Positions 44,845 to 56,544 are shown, numbered from the stretch's first letter. The stretch: 64,000 nucleotides of DNA from Rhizophagus irregularis (GCF_026210795.1 NC_089434.1:806001-870000); one strand, 5' to 3'. Numbers and translations are program-made. Notes: generated by a model not told the origin, from the letters alone.

Positions 44845-45642
44845 ATCTCATGCTTTTTTTTCTATAATCTGACATAGCACAATTAAATATTTTTATAATT
44901 TTATATTTTTAAACTTGCTAAAAAAAACAAACTATTATTTGTACTTAGATGCAATTTTTTAAGATCAAATAATAGTCTTTAGCTAATCTATAATCAGTAA
45001 AAGATTAATGATCAAAAAAAATCTTGGGATTGAGATGTTGTTATAAAAAAATCATATATTTTTTTTTCAATTTAGGTAGAGGGCTAGAGGCTGCTTATCA
45101 TTTAGGCCGCTCCAAGCCAATTCTTTGTTTAACATAACATAGGGATCCCAATCTGGGAGGGGACAAAAAATATTACATAAAATACAATACATGGCCAGAA
45201 TTACCATTAATTTTAGCCAAAATTTTGACCAAAAGAGTGAGCAAAAATTTTGGATGATAATTCCGGCCAAGTTGTCTAATTCCGGCCTAAATTACATGTA
45301 TTTTTTTTTACATAAAAAATCCAAAAACGGGGGGTGGTTATGTCAACCCTATAAAAAATTTTTATCCGAATATTTCCATTATTTCTCCGTGTCTTCCGTA
45401 AAAATTCCGTGAAAATGATACATTCACGGATATCCGTGTTAGCGAGATGAAAATTTCCATGATTTAAGGCTATAAATTCCATGAAAATGATACATTCACG
45501 GAAAAAACATGGAAAGATAAAACACGGATCAGATTTTTTTACAGGGCAAACGAAAAATGGATTAGATTTCTTTTATTTAGTTATCTTTATTATATAGTAG
45601 AGGGACGATTTAAACTATTAGAATAATATTTTATATTACAAC
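44845..45642. other. Intergenic region with short direct repeats
   Basis: ATTCC(G/A)TGAAAATGATA followed by CATTCACGG occurs at 45404-45430 and 45475-45501, each containing CCGTGAA...TTCACGG inverted arms. Around 45,190-45,290 are CCAGAATTA/GGCCAAAATTT units like those inside the hAT MITEs. No gene is seen. Confidence 0.55.
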
Positions 45643-47197
45643 ATGGCTTCAACAAGTGGTTTACAAAGAAAAAACGCTGGAGCTTTTAATTCATCACACG
45701 AAAATAATATACCAACAACACCAGATTGAAGTTATTCAGAGAGTGGTGTTAGGATTGCAGTTGATCCTAATGACATACTTGATGATGAAGATAAAAAACA
45801 ACCTATTTTAACACTTATGGAAGAAGTTCTCTTGCTAGGTTTAAAAGATAAACAGGTAAAATATTATTATTTCATTTATAATTTTTTTATTCGGTATTTT
45901 TTTTTCTTTCTCCCGACAATAAAAAAAAATGTGAAATTTTAATTCATAATTTGGATAATCTATCGTCGTTGAATAGTAATTATTAATTAGGTGAATAATT
46001 ATTTATCGAAAGAAGGATTAATTATCAACTGACATGGAGAATAGTAGCAGTTTGTTCTTTTAGTTTTTTTAAAATTTTTTTTTAAAAGATCGTTACATTT
46101 TAAAGACAATTTATTAAATATATGGGACGATTTATCATATTATCATTCATTTATTTAACAAAAGACGAATTTTGTAGAATCGGTATGATCGGTATAATTA
46201 ATAAAAAAAATGACAATTTTTTGAGGGAGAGGAAGGGAAGAAAGAATACGATTAGAAATTAGGGATTCGATTATAATTTTTTATTTATATCTTTACAAAT
46301 TATTTTTTTATGTAATATTTCTCTTTTCTATATAAATAATAATCTTGATCAGGGTTACCTCTCATTCTGGAATGACAATATTTTTTATACTTTAAGAGGG
46401 TGTATTCTTATGGAACTTGCGCTTCGTGGTCGAATAGCCATGACTAAAGATTCAAATCGTCGAAAATGTCCACTTTCAGATAGGATCATAGAGGTCCTTG
46501 AGGATAAGTTGACAGGAGAAGTATTATTAGATGAAGCATTAAAATTGATGAAAAATAGTGAACCTATGAGCGTTGGAAATTGGATTGATCTAATGAGTGG
46601 TGAGTTTGAATGTATACCAAAAAAAAGGAGAAATGATTTTTAAGAGAGGAATTATTTATTATTTGTTATTTGTTGAGAATTTAAAAATTTTTTTTCATTT
46701 AAATCCTTTTATTTAATTATTATTATTATTATTTTTCCTATCAATTATTATTTTAGTAGGAGAAACTTGGAATGTAATGAAGATTGGATATCAATTAAAA
46801 CAAGTACGGGAATGTTTAGCAAAAGGATTAGTAGATAAAGGGATTTTAAGAACCGAAAAAAGAAACTTTTTACTTTTTGATATGGCAACTCATCCTGTTA
46901 GTGATTCTTCGACAAAGGAAGAAATTGTTAATAGAGCTATTCACCTTTTGGTAGTTTACGTACTATATCAATGGTATGTGTTGCTTACGCCGCTAATGTA
47001 TTAGAAAATGCTTATTGCAGTTAAATCATGAATTAAGAGAAAAAGCATATACAAAAGTTGATGAATTATTAAGTGAATATTCTACTCATCCTTTTTCTAA
47101 AAAAGTTAAAGCTGATATTCCTGAAGGAAAAGAATTACAGGTTGAAGTAGTGTTCACCGTTTTAAATGTTTTTACAAAGATGGATAGTATTTTGTAG
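45643..47197 (+). pseudogene. Vps74/GOLPH3 (GPP34) family, decayed copy
   Basis: Exons 45643-45855, 46353-46599 and 46760 onward encode a clear GPP34 protein: [93 protein letters not shown], and ELREKAYTKVDELLSEYSTH. Vps74 binds PI4P and retains glycosyltransferases in the Golgi. Lesions are TGA at 45727-45729 in exon 1 (PTTPD-stop-SYSESG, where CGA would give Arg), loss of roughly 20 residues before the segment [18 protein letters not shown] (near 46,950), which also sits in a different frame, and a further one-base shift near 47,011. Introns are kept, so it arose by DNA duplication, not retroposition. An intact copy presumably exists elsewhere. Confidence 0.88.
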
Positions 47198-47956
47198 AAA
47201 AAATGTATCATTAATTTATTTTATTATTATTTGGAAAGGAATAAGGTAAAATTTGTTTTGTAAAAAAAAAAAATCCTCACAAGAGTGCGTAATTCTTTTT
47301 GTTTGTTAAATCATTTTAATTATCATTATTTTCTTTATACGTTGGTTAAATTAGTTTAATTTTCTTTTCTTTTTTTTTATTAAAGAAAAAAAAATTTCTT
47401 AGGGTAGATGTAAAAAATTATGTTCACAATCTTAATATAGAAATTACAATATCATTAAAAAAAAGGGAATAATTTTAATAATTTGTGTTACAAATAGTTT
47501 ACAACTTCTTTAATTGCATCGTAACACTTTGTCATATCCGGAACATAAATATGATCTTATTTGGAACGTATCCCTTAGTAATAATTCTGACTATCGATAA
47601 AGGAATAGAGTGAACTTTCTAAGTATTTTCTTGGGAAGGTTCCTACTGTTTCACTTAATAATTAGCCTGAGCATTTGTATTTTTTTTCTTTAAACAATCT
47701 CGTAAGGCAGTTTAATTCTTTAAACAAAAAAAAAATTCACCCAAAACTCACCATCAATTTGTCTAACAGTATACTTAGTTTTTTTTAAGTCATCTTTTGA
47801 GTGGAAGTGGAAATTTTACAGAAATAATATAGAAAATAACTTTTTTCTGTAAATTTTTTCATCTTCATTCAATAGCTGTTTTTGAGATTAAAAAGAGGAA
47901 ACTCACAGCAAAAGAAAAGAGGCACCAAAAATTATACCTTCAATTCGCTATTATAA
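47198..47956. other. Intergenic region downstream of the Vps74 copy
   Basis: AT-rich with several poly(A) runs; no gene recognised. Confidence 0.5.
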
Positions 47957-48360
47957 CACCAAACCAACGAACCGGATACTGGTAATATGGTAGGATTTAT
48001 TGCTAACAGTGTAGCCACGCATCCAGGCGATGATGGCAAATTTTCTATCGTAAGATTCACCGCACTGAAGGATGGGAACTATGTCCTAGACGCGACATTT
48101 ACACATAACAGTTAGTTATTGTGCCTAAAAAAAAAGAGAAAGAAAAGGATGGTTAAAAAAAAGGAAATAAATCAACAACAAAAGAACACCTGAAACTCAC
48201 CTTCATACAACTGTATAAGAAAGATAAAGATTAAAAAAAAAAAGAAATCACGAGTGAAAAAGTAACTCACCAAAATCTACCGTCATTTAGGGGTGCAGAC
48301 ATTTGTTAGTGACGTACCGCCATATTGCGTTGCGTCGTTTGACGACGGCTTGACGTATCA
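47957..48360 (+). pseudogene. Bacterial-type beta-sandwich domain fragment
   Basis: A frame opened by TAA (47954-47956) and closed by TAG (48113-48115) encodes GNMVGFIANSVATHPGDDGK, then FSIVRFTALKDGNYVLDATF. The HPG-D-G-x-SVVRFTA-x-x-x-GxY-x-L/V-x-ATF pattern resembles repeats in secreted or cell-surface bacterial proteins. A second open stretch near 48,294-48,360 (GVQTFVSDVPPYCVASFDDG) could be the following exon. The N-terminal part is absent, so it is probably a relic. Bacterial origin is a guess from motif style. Confidence 0.4.
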
Positions 48361-48674
48361 AAATATAAATATTTTTAAAATAAATTCCATTTTCCTTTAT
48401 TGCGCTTACTACTCTTTTAATTAACAGTATATTTTTCTCCTTTGGCTGATCTATTTAAAACATTATTAACTAAATTATATCCATATTATTATCATTTGTT
48501 TCAATGAGTAAGACATTTCTGCTTTCTTATCGTTATGAAAACATACAAGCACATGTGTACAAAGCCTATAATTATAAGTATTTCATGTCAAAAGTTTGGA
48601 GTCTAAGGTACTTCAAATCAAGAGTTTAGTCAAAAGCTTATGTCAAGCCTAAGGTTAAAAGTAAAAAAGAAAAA

Positions 48675-48919
48675 GGGAACGTTAGTAACGTTCCCAAATT
48701 AAAAATAACGAAAAAAGAAACAAACGAATTACCCACCTACCTTGCAATTTCAAAGTCCAGGTTGGGTTCAAGGCCGCTCCTAAAAAGAGGAATTGTTAGT
48801 AACGTTCCAAATCAAAAAAAATAACAAAAAAAAACAAACAAATCACCCACCCATCTTGCAATTTCAAGTCCAGGTTGAAGTTCAAAGGCCATTAAAAAGG
48901 GAACGTTAGTAACGTTCCC
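48675..48919. repeat. Tandem repeat (about 112 bp) with a 21-bp palindrome per unit
   Basis: The palindrome GGGAACGTTAGTAACGTTCC plus C is perfect at 48675-48695 and 48899-48919 and imperfect at 48789-48808 (GGAATTGTTAGTAACGTTCC). Between palindromes the units share CTTGCAATTTCAA then GTCCAGGTT and a CAAACGAAT(T/A)...CCCACC stretch. It is non-coding. The palindromes could bind a dimeric factor or form cruciforms. Confidence 0.8.
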
Positions 48920-50029
48920 AAGCCAACAAAAAAAAAATAATAATAAACAAACGAAATATCTACCTACCAACTACCAAGTCATTAACGAAGTCACATGGCA
49001 ATGTGACGCCATTGACGTTGACACAAAAAAGTTGACGTGACCATATCTGCACTTGGAAGGTTCTTTATGTACAATAAAAGAAAGAAAGAAGCAAGCTTAA
49101 AAAAAAAATAGAAAGGAAACGAAAAACATTTCACGAAACTAACCTATAGGCTTAAAAGTTTACTATAAAACATTTACATAGTCGTCTTGACACAATTCCT
49201 TCATAAATAAACGCTCACTTGCACAGTGACACGCCGGTCCTACTTGGCTCGGAAGCAAACAATTATGCTTCGGAAAAAAAAAATTTTGTAAAAAAAAAAA
49301 AAAAAAAAATTGAGGGGTTTTATATGAAATTTTAAAATTTTCTGTCGCACAGAGCGGAATTTCCTGGAAAAAATTTGAAAATTATATTTGAAATCAGTAG
49401 AACTGTTCTTGGGGACCGGCCCTTCAAAACCGGTTACTAAACCGGTCATGGAACCGGTCCTTAGAACAGTTGAATATAGCTTATCTAGCTGGTATGTTAA
49501 TTACCACCGGTGAGATTTAGCAATTTTCTTCTTTTTCTAATTATAATTTATTTTATTTTTTTTTTATATATATATTTAAATATAAAATGGTTGTTTATTT
49601 TTTTGCGCATAAACAATTTATTATTATTATATTTTAAGTAAAAAATAATTTTCATAAAAATTTTCGTTCCATCAATTGATCTATCGCCATTAAACGCTAT
49701 TTTCGGATTTATTAGACGCAGTAAACGTGATAATATGCATGAATATTCCTTTTAAAGCCCATTGATAGGAATCTATCTCCGACTTACTTCATTATGAAAG
49801 AAAGTATTGTTTAAATCTTATAAAATAAAATTTGATTATTTCTAAATCTAATTACACTATACTTTTTTGTTTTCATTTATGAGTTTCCAATACATTATAC
49901 ACATGTTTCAATTCATTTATATTATTGAATAAACAAATCAATTATAAAATAAATAATCCATCCACAAAAATTTTATGACCATATTTTTTTATTTGTATCG
50001 TCAACAAAAAAAAAAAAAAAAAAAAAAAA
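48920..50029. other. Intergenic region before family gene B
   Basis: It contains a hairpin at 49401-49471 (separate entry), several A/T homopolymers including an A run of about 26 directly before gene B's ATG, and no other recognised gene. Confidence 0.5.
49401..49471. repeat. Hairpin with AACTGTTCTTGGGGACCGG arms
   Basis: AACTGTTCTTGGGGACCGG at 49401-49419 pairs with CCGGTCCTTAGAACAGTT at 49454-49471. ACCGGTTACTAAACCGGT lies between and is itself inverted. It is probably a tiny MITE or its remnant. Confidence 0.65.
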
Positions 50030-50773
50030 ATGCCTCGAGCTGATAAATCAATCTTTTGGCCATCTTCGGAACTAATTAAAGTACTTGAGTTTATTAATGA
50101 TAATTTTGATGAGTATTGTAAAAATCGTCGAAAAATTTGTAATGAGGCCGTAAAAGCTACAAACATTTGTCGAAATGGAAAATCGGTTTATAATAAACTT
50201 TTTAATTTAATTAGAAATATGATGATTTCTGAATTTAAAAGTAGTGAGCCAACTAGCAGATCCATCAAAGAGAATAAGGAAATTCGTAGATTAGTATCAG
50301 AACTTTATAATAAAACTAACGCTAAAGAAAAAAATAAAAAAGAAAATCAAAAAATAACAGAAGATCGTAAGAGTGATGATACTAAGATGAATTTAGAGTA
50401 TGTTGACTTTAAATTATTGATTTTTTTTTCATAAAACAAAAAAAGCTATTACTAATATAATATTTACATTTTTTTTGTCTTTAATTTTAGCGATGATAAA
50501 GTAACAATCGGAGCGTTTACTGGTCAAATGGATATGTTCTTTTCGATTGAGAATGTTAATGAATTTTGTGAAGAAAAAATACAAAATGTTAACCATTATG
50601 CGACAATATCGAAAGAGATAGTTGAATCTGGCCTTGAAATTAAACTCGAGGAAATTCTTCAACTTCTGTCTGAATGTGAAAAAACGATGAAGGATCGAGA
50701 TAGTAAGGTTAATAAATTACTTGAAGATTTAGAAAGTGTTGGGATGGACTGGGACCCTGATAATACACCATAA
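50030..50773 (+). CDS. Family gene B: W-domain plus coiled coil, 216 aa
   Basis: Exons 50030-50397 and 50491-50773 with a phase-2 intron (donor GTATGTTGAC). Residues 8-100 are the family domain (FWPSSELIKVLEFINDNFDE ... CRNGKSVYNKLFNLIRNM ... ENKEIRRLVSELYNKT). The usual IIW before ENKEI reads RSI, a divergence from A, C and G. A lysine/asparagine-rich linker follows, and exon 2 encodes DDDKVTIGAFTG and then the coiled coil (SIENVNEFCEEKIQNVNHYA ... LLEDLESVG). It is the first of seven same-strand copies. The helical N-domain may bind DNA and the coil may dimerise, both inferred. Confidence 0.78.
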
Positions 50774-51800
50774 ATTTAACAAAATAAGTTTATAGTATGT
50801 CTCTAATCGATGATTGAATTAAAATTACGTTTAAATTAATAATTAATTAAAAAATTTCCAAGTTAGACTATTTGAACAACGTAAAATAAAGATTTCATTC
50901 TTTACCATCTCTAATTTACGTTGTAGCAAATATCATATGTAAAAGTTTGCGTTTTTAGACGCCAATAATAAAGTGAAGGTATTAACCCATGCAATTCATC
51001 AATCTACGTCACCTCAATTTTCTTTTTTTTCCTACCCTTGTTTTTTCCTTTTTTGATATATAACTTTTTTTGGTCATTCTTTTCTGTAATACGATAATTA
51101 TTTTACTGTAAAAGATGTTAAGGGTTTCTGTTTTACGCAAAAGTTATCTATTTATAACAGGTTTTTTAATGTAAGATGAATGTATTTGTTTAATAATGCG
51201 AGGAGAGAAAGATTTTTTAATTGTGAGATTATTTAAAAAATACGTCAAAAAAAAAATATATATTTATTTTAGTTGCATACTTGCATTCAAAGATGCATGA
51301 AAATCGATTCTTGGCTCCGAACCGATATTATTAATCACCGATTCGATCCTGTACCACTCAACCGAAAACCTTTTCTAATACAATGAAAAATTTCATTCGC
51401 GTGGTACCTTGATCACGTGTAATCATCACGTCCATCTTTTTAAAAATAAAAAAATAAATTAATAAAACTATTAAAGCTCCGGATCTGTTTCAACAAGTAG
51501 TGTCACAAGACTACGTGATTTAACCAATTCTTTTTTAATTATGGCTAGCAACAGCCCGTTGCTTCGCACCAGGATCAATATACTTAGCATGAATAAAAAT
51601 ATTAAATTTATCATTAATTTTAGTGATAAAATTATGACACATCAATAAAAAATGCAAACATTGATGATATGAACCTTAATCATTTCAGCGAAACGAAAAA
51701 TGATCGGCGATCAAATTATTTTGCCGTAATTTTGACGGGGACATGCTAACGTTACACATTTATTCGGGGTATCCAAATTCTTTAAATCCATAAAGTTCTT
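50774..51800. other. Intergenic region between genes B and C
   Basis: AT-rich; no gene recognised. It contains AAGTTTGCG-type unique sequence and poly(A/T) tracts. Confidence 0.5.
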
Positions 51801-51835
51801 ATAAGGCGCAGCAATTGCAGCAATCACACGTAAAC
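51801..51835 (+). promoter_or_regulatory. Conserved upstream block of gene C
   Basis: ATAAGGCGCAGCAATTGCAG with downstream CACACGTAAAC lies about 200 bp before the ATG. Similar blocks precede D, F and, partly, G at comparable distance. It is shared ancestry at least, possibly a promoter element. Confidence 0.5.
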
Positions 51836-52002
51836 TATTCCACTTTCTGAATTTGATTCCTTCCTGTTTAATAATTTTGTAATGTAATAAAATAAATAGT
51901 CGTCCCATTTCATTTTTTTTCATTTTTTTTTAATTTTTTTTTTTAACAAAAGAAGAGAGAAAAAAGAAAAATTATATAATCGGATATTTTTGAAAAAGAT
52001 AA

Positions 52003-52678
52003 ATGCCACCAACAAAAAGGACAAGGGAGATATCTCAAGAATCATATGTGAAGTCCATAGGGCTTATCAGAGTCTTTATGTTTCTTAATAATAACATTAA
52101 TATGTGGAATGAAAATAATTATAATGCATGTGATGAAGCAAAAAAGCGTGCCGATGTTACTTGGGATGCTAAAATAACTTATAATATAGTTAAAACTTGT
52201 ATTGAAGCTATGAATGAATATAATGAAACAGGTAATAAGCCAAACACTTGCGACAGTATTATCTGGGATAATAAAAGACTTAATAGTTTGATAAGAGTGT
52301 TTTGTAATAAAATTGTGAAAGAAGAAAAACAAGGAACTATGAAAGATCGTAAGAATGACGGGGGTATTGAAAATATTTTAAGGTATGATGACTTTAAGTA
52401 TTATTGTTTTTTTTTAAAAAAAAATATTATTAGATAACTGATAAATATTTTTTTTTCCATTCGCTAGTCGACCCTTTTCGATTGCGGAGGCTAAGAATCT
52501 TTACAACGAAAAAATTAAAAATGTCAACTTTTATGCAGATAAAGGTAAAGAAATGATTGAAAATGGTCGTAAAAAACAAGTCGACGATATTACTAAAATT
52601 TGGTCCACACTTACAAAAACGTTTGAGGACGAATATAATAAGATTAATAAAATATTTGAAGAATTGAAAAAACTTTAA
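52003..52678 (+). CDS. Family gene C: W-domain plus coiled coil, 196 aa
   Basis: Exons 52003-52382 and 52468-52678. The start is MPPTKRTREISQES, the same kind of start peptide later seen in the short genes D and F. The domain reads GLIRVFMFLNNNINMWNENN ... TWDAKITYNIVKTCIEAM ... IIWDNKRLNSLIRVFCNKI. The first Trp of the domain is replaced (YVKS). Exon 1 ends DRKNDGGIENILR. Exon 2 begins directly SRPFSIAEAKNLYNEK, about ten residues shorter than in D, F and G because the splice acceptor lies further in. The coil is KEMIENGRKKQVDDITKIW ... NKIFEELKKL. Confidence 0.78.
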
Positions 52679-52929
52679 TAATCGGCTGGAAGCTACATTA
52701 TAGTTTTGTAAACTTTTAAAAGCATAATGTCTTGAAATTTTATTATCAAAATTAAGTTTGTGATGTTATCTAAAATAGTTTAAATCTTAGACCTGACATT
52801 TAAAGTGTAGTTTAATGGGGAGGGAGCGTTGAGGCACCATTAAGTGCATGATGCAAGGGAATAAAAATTCAACGAACATTTTCAATAATTAGAGTTTTAA
52901 CGATATCTTTATTTTACGTTATATGTAAT

Positions 52930-53017
52930 AATTATTTCACGGAAACTGTGGATATCATTGATTTTCACGGCGCAGCCGTGAAATCATGATATTTCACAAT
53001 GACTTTGTGAAATAATT
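52930..53017. repeat. Foldback element in the C-D spacer
   Basis: ATTATTTCACGGAAACTGTG...GATTTTCACGGC faces GCCGTGAAATC...CTTTGTGAAATAAT, so the 88-bp segment folds onto itself around CGCAG. It is probably a small non-autonomous element. Confidence 0.6.
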
Positions 53018-53835
53018 AATTTTTTTTAATAGCTTTTATGTATGACAACCAAAGGTATTAAGCTAGGAAACAGAAATACACCGTCGTACACTTTAATATA
53101 ACGTATGAGTCATCAATTGTATCAAAACATTAGACGATAAATAAACATATATAACTCCATTTGATTTTGTTGCACCAACCGCATTTCTCTGAAATTTAAA
53201 ATTTTTACATAAGCATACAGACTGGATAATTTTCGATCACGTGCTCGATGTATCTTTTTCAAACATGACGTAACTTAAAAGCTGTTTTGACACAATTATT
53301 TATTAATATTTATACGCATAATTAGACGAAATTAACAAGTTATAATATACATTTATCGCTGTTTTTATATTGGGGTGACCAAATTACCGGACAAGGGACG
53401 ATTACAAGACAAAATTTGACGAATGTTCGAATACCTATTCAAAAATTAATAGGGCAATATTAAATAATAAATAAATAATCCTGAATACTTTGTCGATCAT
53501 CACTTTTTCTTTTTTGCTTAATTGGGGATGATTAATTTCTTTTTTTATTATTTATTTTTAGTAAGCGCCATAAGGAGTTACATAATTTAACCAAAATTCT
53601 TTTTAATTAAAAGTCCCCCTTATAAAAACGAAATGAGTTAAATTTGTTTAATATTTGTGCTCATGTGTAATAAAATATCTAAAAAAGCACCATATTGTTT
53701 AATTTTTATTTTTTTGTAATAAGACATAAATTGTATAAAATGGTGCTTTTTTGGACGTCTTTTATACATGAACACAAATTTAACACATTTCATTTTATAG
53801 GGCCCTTTTAATGATTTAAAAGTTTTAATGTCATT

Positions 53836-53892
53836 TATAAGGCGCAAATAAATGCAGAAATCACGACGCTTTGCATTTCCTAAGGCGTAAAC
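53836..53892 (+). promoter_or_regulatory. Conserved upstream block of gene D
   Basis: TATAAGGCGCAAATAAATGC, then AGAAATCACGACGC and TAAGGCGTAAACTTAAA, about 230 bp before the ATG. It corresponds to the blocks before C and F. Confidence 0.5.
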
Positions 53893-54064
53893 TTAAAAGC
53901 TTTTCCATTTTTGAACTTGATTGCTTCCTGATTTATAACTTGTAACACAAGTGGTCAGAGCATACAATTAAATAAATAGTATAGAAAAATTCAATCTCAC
54001 ATTTTTTAACAGGAAAAAAAAAATTGATTATTTATACTTTTTATCTATATTTTTGAAAAATTAA

Positions 54065-54466
54065 ATGCTACCAATAAGAAATTCAAGTGAAATGTCTCAA
54101 GAAGGTCATGGAAGTGACGGTGACGTTGAAATGGGTTTAAAGTATGTTGATATTAAATCATATTCTTTTTTTTAAAAAAAATAAATGAGTTAAAATAAAA
54201 GATTTAATTTTAGCACTGATCAAGTAACAACTGAAGTATTCACTGGTCGAACAGACAAGACATATTCAATTGAGGAGATTAATAAAATTTGCAACGAAAA
54301 AGCTCAAGAAGCCAAAACTGCTGCGGAAAAGACGATAGAAATGATTGAAGCAGATCGTAAAAAGAAATTAGAAAAAATTAGTCAACTTCGGACCGAACTT
54401 ACTAATACAATTAATGATGCAAATATCAAGATTAATAAAATATACGAAGATTTGAAAAAAATTTAG
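54065..54466 (+). CDS. Family gene D: short form lacking the N-terminal domain, 109 aa
   Basis: Exons 54065-54141 and 54214-54466. The 77-nt first exon encodes a start peptide MLPIRNSSEMSQEGHG joined directly to the exon-1 tail SDGDVEMGL. The roughly 100-residue W-domain of the full-length members is missing, while the phase-2 intron with its GTATGTTGA donor and the whole exon-2 coiled coil (NTDQVTTEVFTGR ... EEINKICNEKAQEAKTAAEK ... KINKIYEDLKKI) are kept and open. The exact retention of splice sites and frame argues against simple decay. Such a protein could pair with full-length paralogues through the coil without the first domain's function (inference). Confidence 0.75.
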
Positions 54467-55009
54467 CGATTGTCAGGAATTTATATTATTATTTTATAGA
54501 CTGAAAGCATAATATTTTGAAATTTATTTTAGTTCATATAGATTTATTTGAGTTAGTAATTAAGTTTAAATAAAAATTAATTTAAATTCTTTATTTCTTT
54601 TCTTTTAATCTCTAAAGTTTAGACCTTTAATAAAATGAAGTTTTTATTTTATGCTGTAATTAAGTGGGAAAAAATTCTTAACCTATTTAATATCTATGAG
54701 CTGGTTCTTTTTCCGTGATTTGCACTATCTCTTTTTATTTAAGATCAACCAAAACTGTGATTCCAATTTTGACAATTTAGTAATAGCCATCTTACCTCAT
54801 CTTGCATCTAAATTTTGATTGGTTCCAAATTCAAAAGTAATCGGTAAATTAAAATTCCTTTATTTCTATTTATTTATTTATTCCACCTCCCATTTCTGAC
54901 AAAAGAAAAAAAGAAAATTTTTTTTTTGAAGTCAGTTACTTTTATTTCTTCCACCTCCCATTTCTAACAAAAAGAAAAAGAAAAAATTTTTTTTTTTTAC
55001 TTCACATTA
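54467..55009. other. Former promoter region of gene E
   Basis: Sequence at about 54,765-54,860 (AATTTTGACAATTTAGTAAT, GATTGGTTCCAAATTC) resembles the upstream regions of H and G. A 66-bp segment beginning TTCCACCTCCCATTTCT is tandemly duplicated at about 54,884 and 54,950. No gene is seen. Confidence 0.45.
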
Positions 55010-55344
55010 CAGTCGCCACTGGATATAACGAACCTGGATATACCGAAAACTCGTTTTATCGAACCAAATAGTGCGGAACCGATTTTCTTATAATTAATTA
55101 CACTGGATATAACAAAATTATATAGTAAAATGCTACGTGTTTATTGATCAAATGTATTGATACCGAATGATCACGTGAATTAAATTGGTATAGGATAATC
55201 ATTTACGCGGATAATCTTTGAACACAATATAATATGACGTGCAAAACTTTAAATAATTTTTTAATCATGTGACTTGATTTTATTGGTAGAATCTATATAC
55301 CGAACTATAGATTAAAGTATTATATAACGAATTCACCCTATACC
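55010..55344 (+). mobile_element. Pogo-like transposon fragment
   Basis: It begins CAGTCGCCACTGGATATAAC GAACCTGGATATACCGAA, like pogo/Tigger ends (CAGT...GATATAACGAA). A direct, not inverted, partial repeat (TATATAACGAATTC...CTATACCGG) marks the right side. No transposase is present. The right limit is placed where gene E homology resumes. It removed or displaced the 5' two-thirds of E's exon 1. Confidence 0.5.
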
Positions 55345-55862
55345 GGAGAAAATGAAGAAATCTATGAATTGGTAAAACGAATTTAAAAGACTGAAAGAAG
55401 ATAATCAAGAAATTGCAAGAGGCTATAAGAGCAACGGTCACATTGAAAAAATTTTGAGGTATGGTGAATTTAAGTATTGTTTTTTTTTTAACAACGAAAA
55501 TACTATGAGATTTATAATTATTAATTTATATATTTATTTTTTTTTCTTTCAAATTAGTTCTGATCAAATAGGCCCTGCTGACCTGCTCAATCGAGTAGAT
55601 TTTTAATCTTTGTGATAAAAAAATTCAAAAAATTGACAATTCGGCGACAGAATTGATAGAGAAGGTTAAAACTGATTATAAAGAACGAATCAATCAAATT
55701 ACTCAATATCACTCTGAACTTATAAAAAATATTAATGAAACCAGTAAACAGATTAATGAAACTAATAAGATGTGTGAAGAGTTCAGAAAATTTAATTATC
55801 TGTTAGAAACTACCATATATTATCATTTTAAAAGCCGAAGCGTGGTATCTTTCATTATTTAA
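55345..55862 (+). pseudogene. Family gene E: 5'-truncated copy of the G type
   Basis: Homology to G starts within its first domain at ENEEIYELVKRI, then a stop and frame change, LKEDNQEIARGYKSNGHIE, the conserved donor (GGTATGGTGAATTTAAGTAT near 55,458), and an exon 2 beginning SDQIGP with further shifts before KIQKIDNSATELIEKVKTDY ... ETNKMCEEFRKF. It is close to G base by base but has stops, shifts and no start, so it is a dead duplicate. A pogo-like fragment sits at its truncated end. Confidence 0.8.
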
Positions 55863-56316
55863 TCTATTAAAGTTTAGACCTTTAAAAAGATTCTTTATTT
55901 TAAAATTACGACTGTCATCCAACATAAACGGCCCTTAATTTAGACGAATTTAATATGCTATTCGGCATTATATCGGGCCGATATGTGTTCAAAATCCTAA
56001 ATTATTGGAGCATATACGTAACTACACTTCCATTCTGAATTTCTGATCACATGCATGCAAAGTCTGTCAACTGAGTCACGTGAATTTGCAAAAATAGGAA
56101 ATATTCTTATCGAACATTTAATTCTGGCTGGAGTACAGTTGACCAAAAGTAATTTAGTCAGCTATTTGAGAAATTTCGACAATGGTTAGAATTTTGGATT
56201 TTGGTAACTATATAGTCGCTCTGGATACTGAAAAATTCGTTCATTGATAACGTTACAGATTTGATGATCACTCATTTCACTCAATGAATAAAAGTGCCAT
56301 AAAATGCTCATTTTAT

Positions 56317-56362
56317 ATTATAGGGCGCTACGATTGCAGCATATTGCATGTTAGGCGTAAAC
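56317..56362 (+). promoter_or_regulatory. Conserved upstream block of gene F
   Basis: TATAGGGCGCTACGATTGCA followed by GTTAGGCGTAAACCTAAA, about 230 bp before the ATG, parallels the blocks of C and D in order and spacing. Confidence 0.5.
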
Positions 56363-56544
56363 CTAAATTTTTCCGGTTTTTGAACTTGATTTCTTCCTGT
56401 TTTATAACTTTCATTTATTTCGTAACACAAAGTTATCGAATAAATAGAATTGAAAATCCATTTTACATTTTTAACAAAGAAAAAAAATCGATAATTTTAT
56501 ATACATATATTTATATATATACATACTTTTATATTCGAAAATAA

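Noticed and set aside
48675-48919. CRISPR-like array
   Set aside because: Three long, diverged units with eukaryotic context and palindromic cores; not CRISPR.
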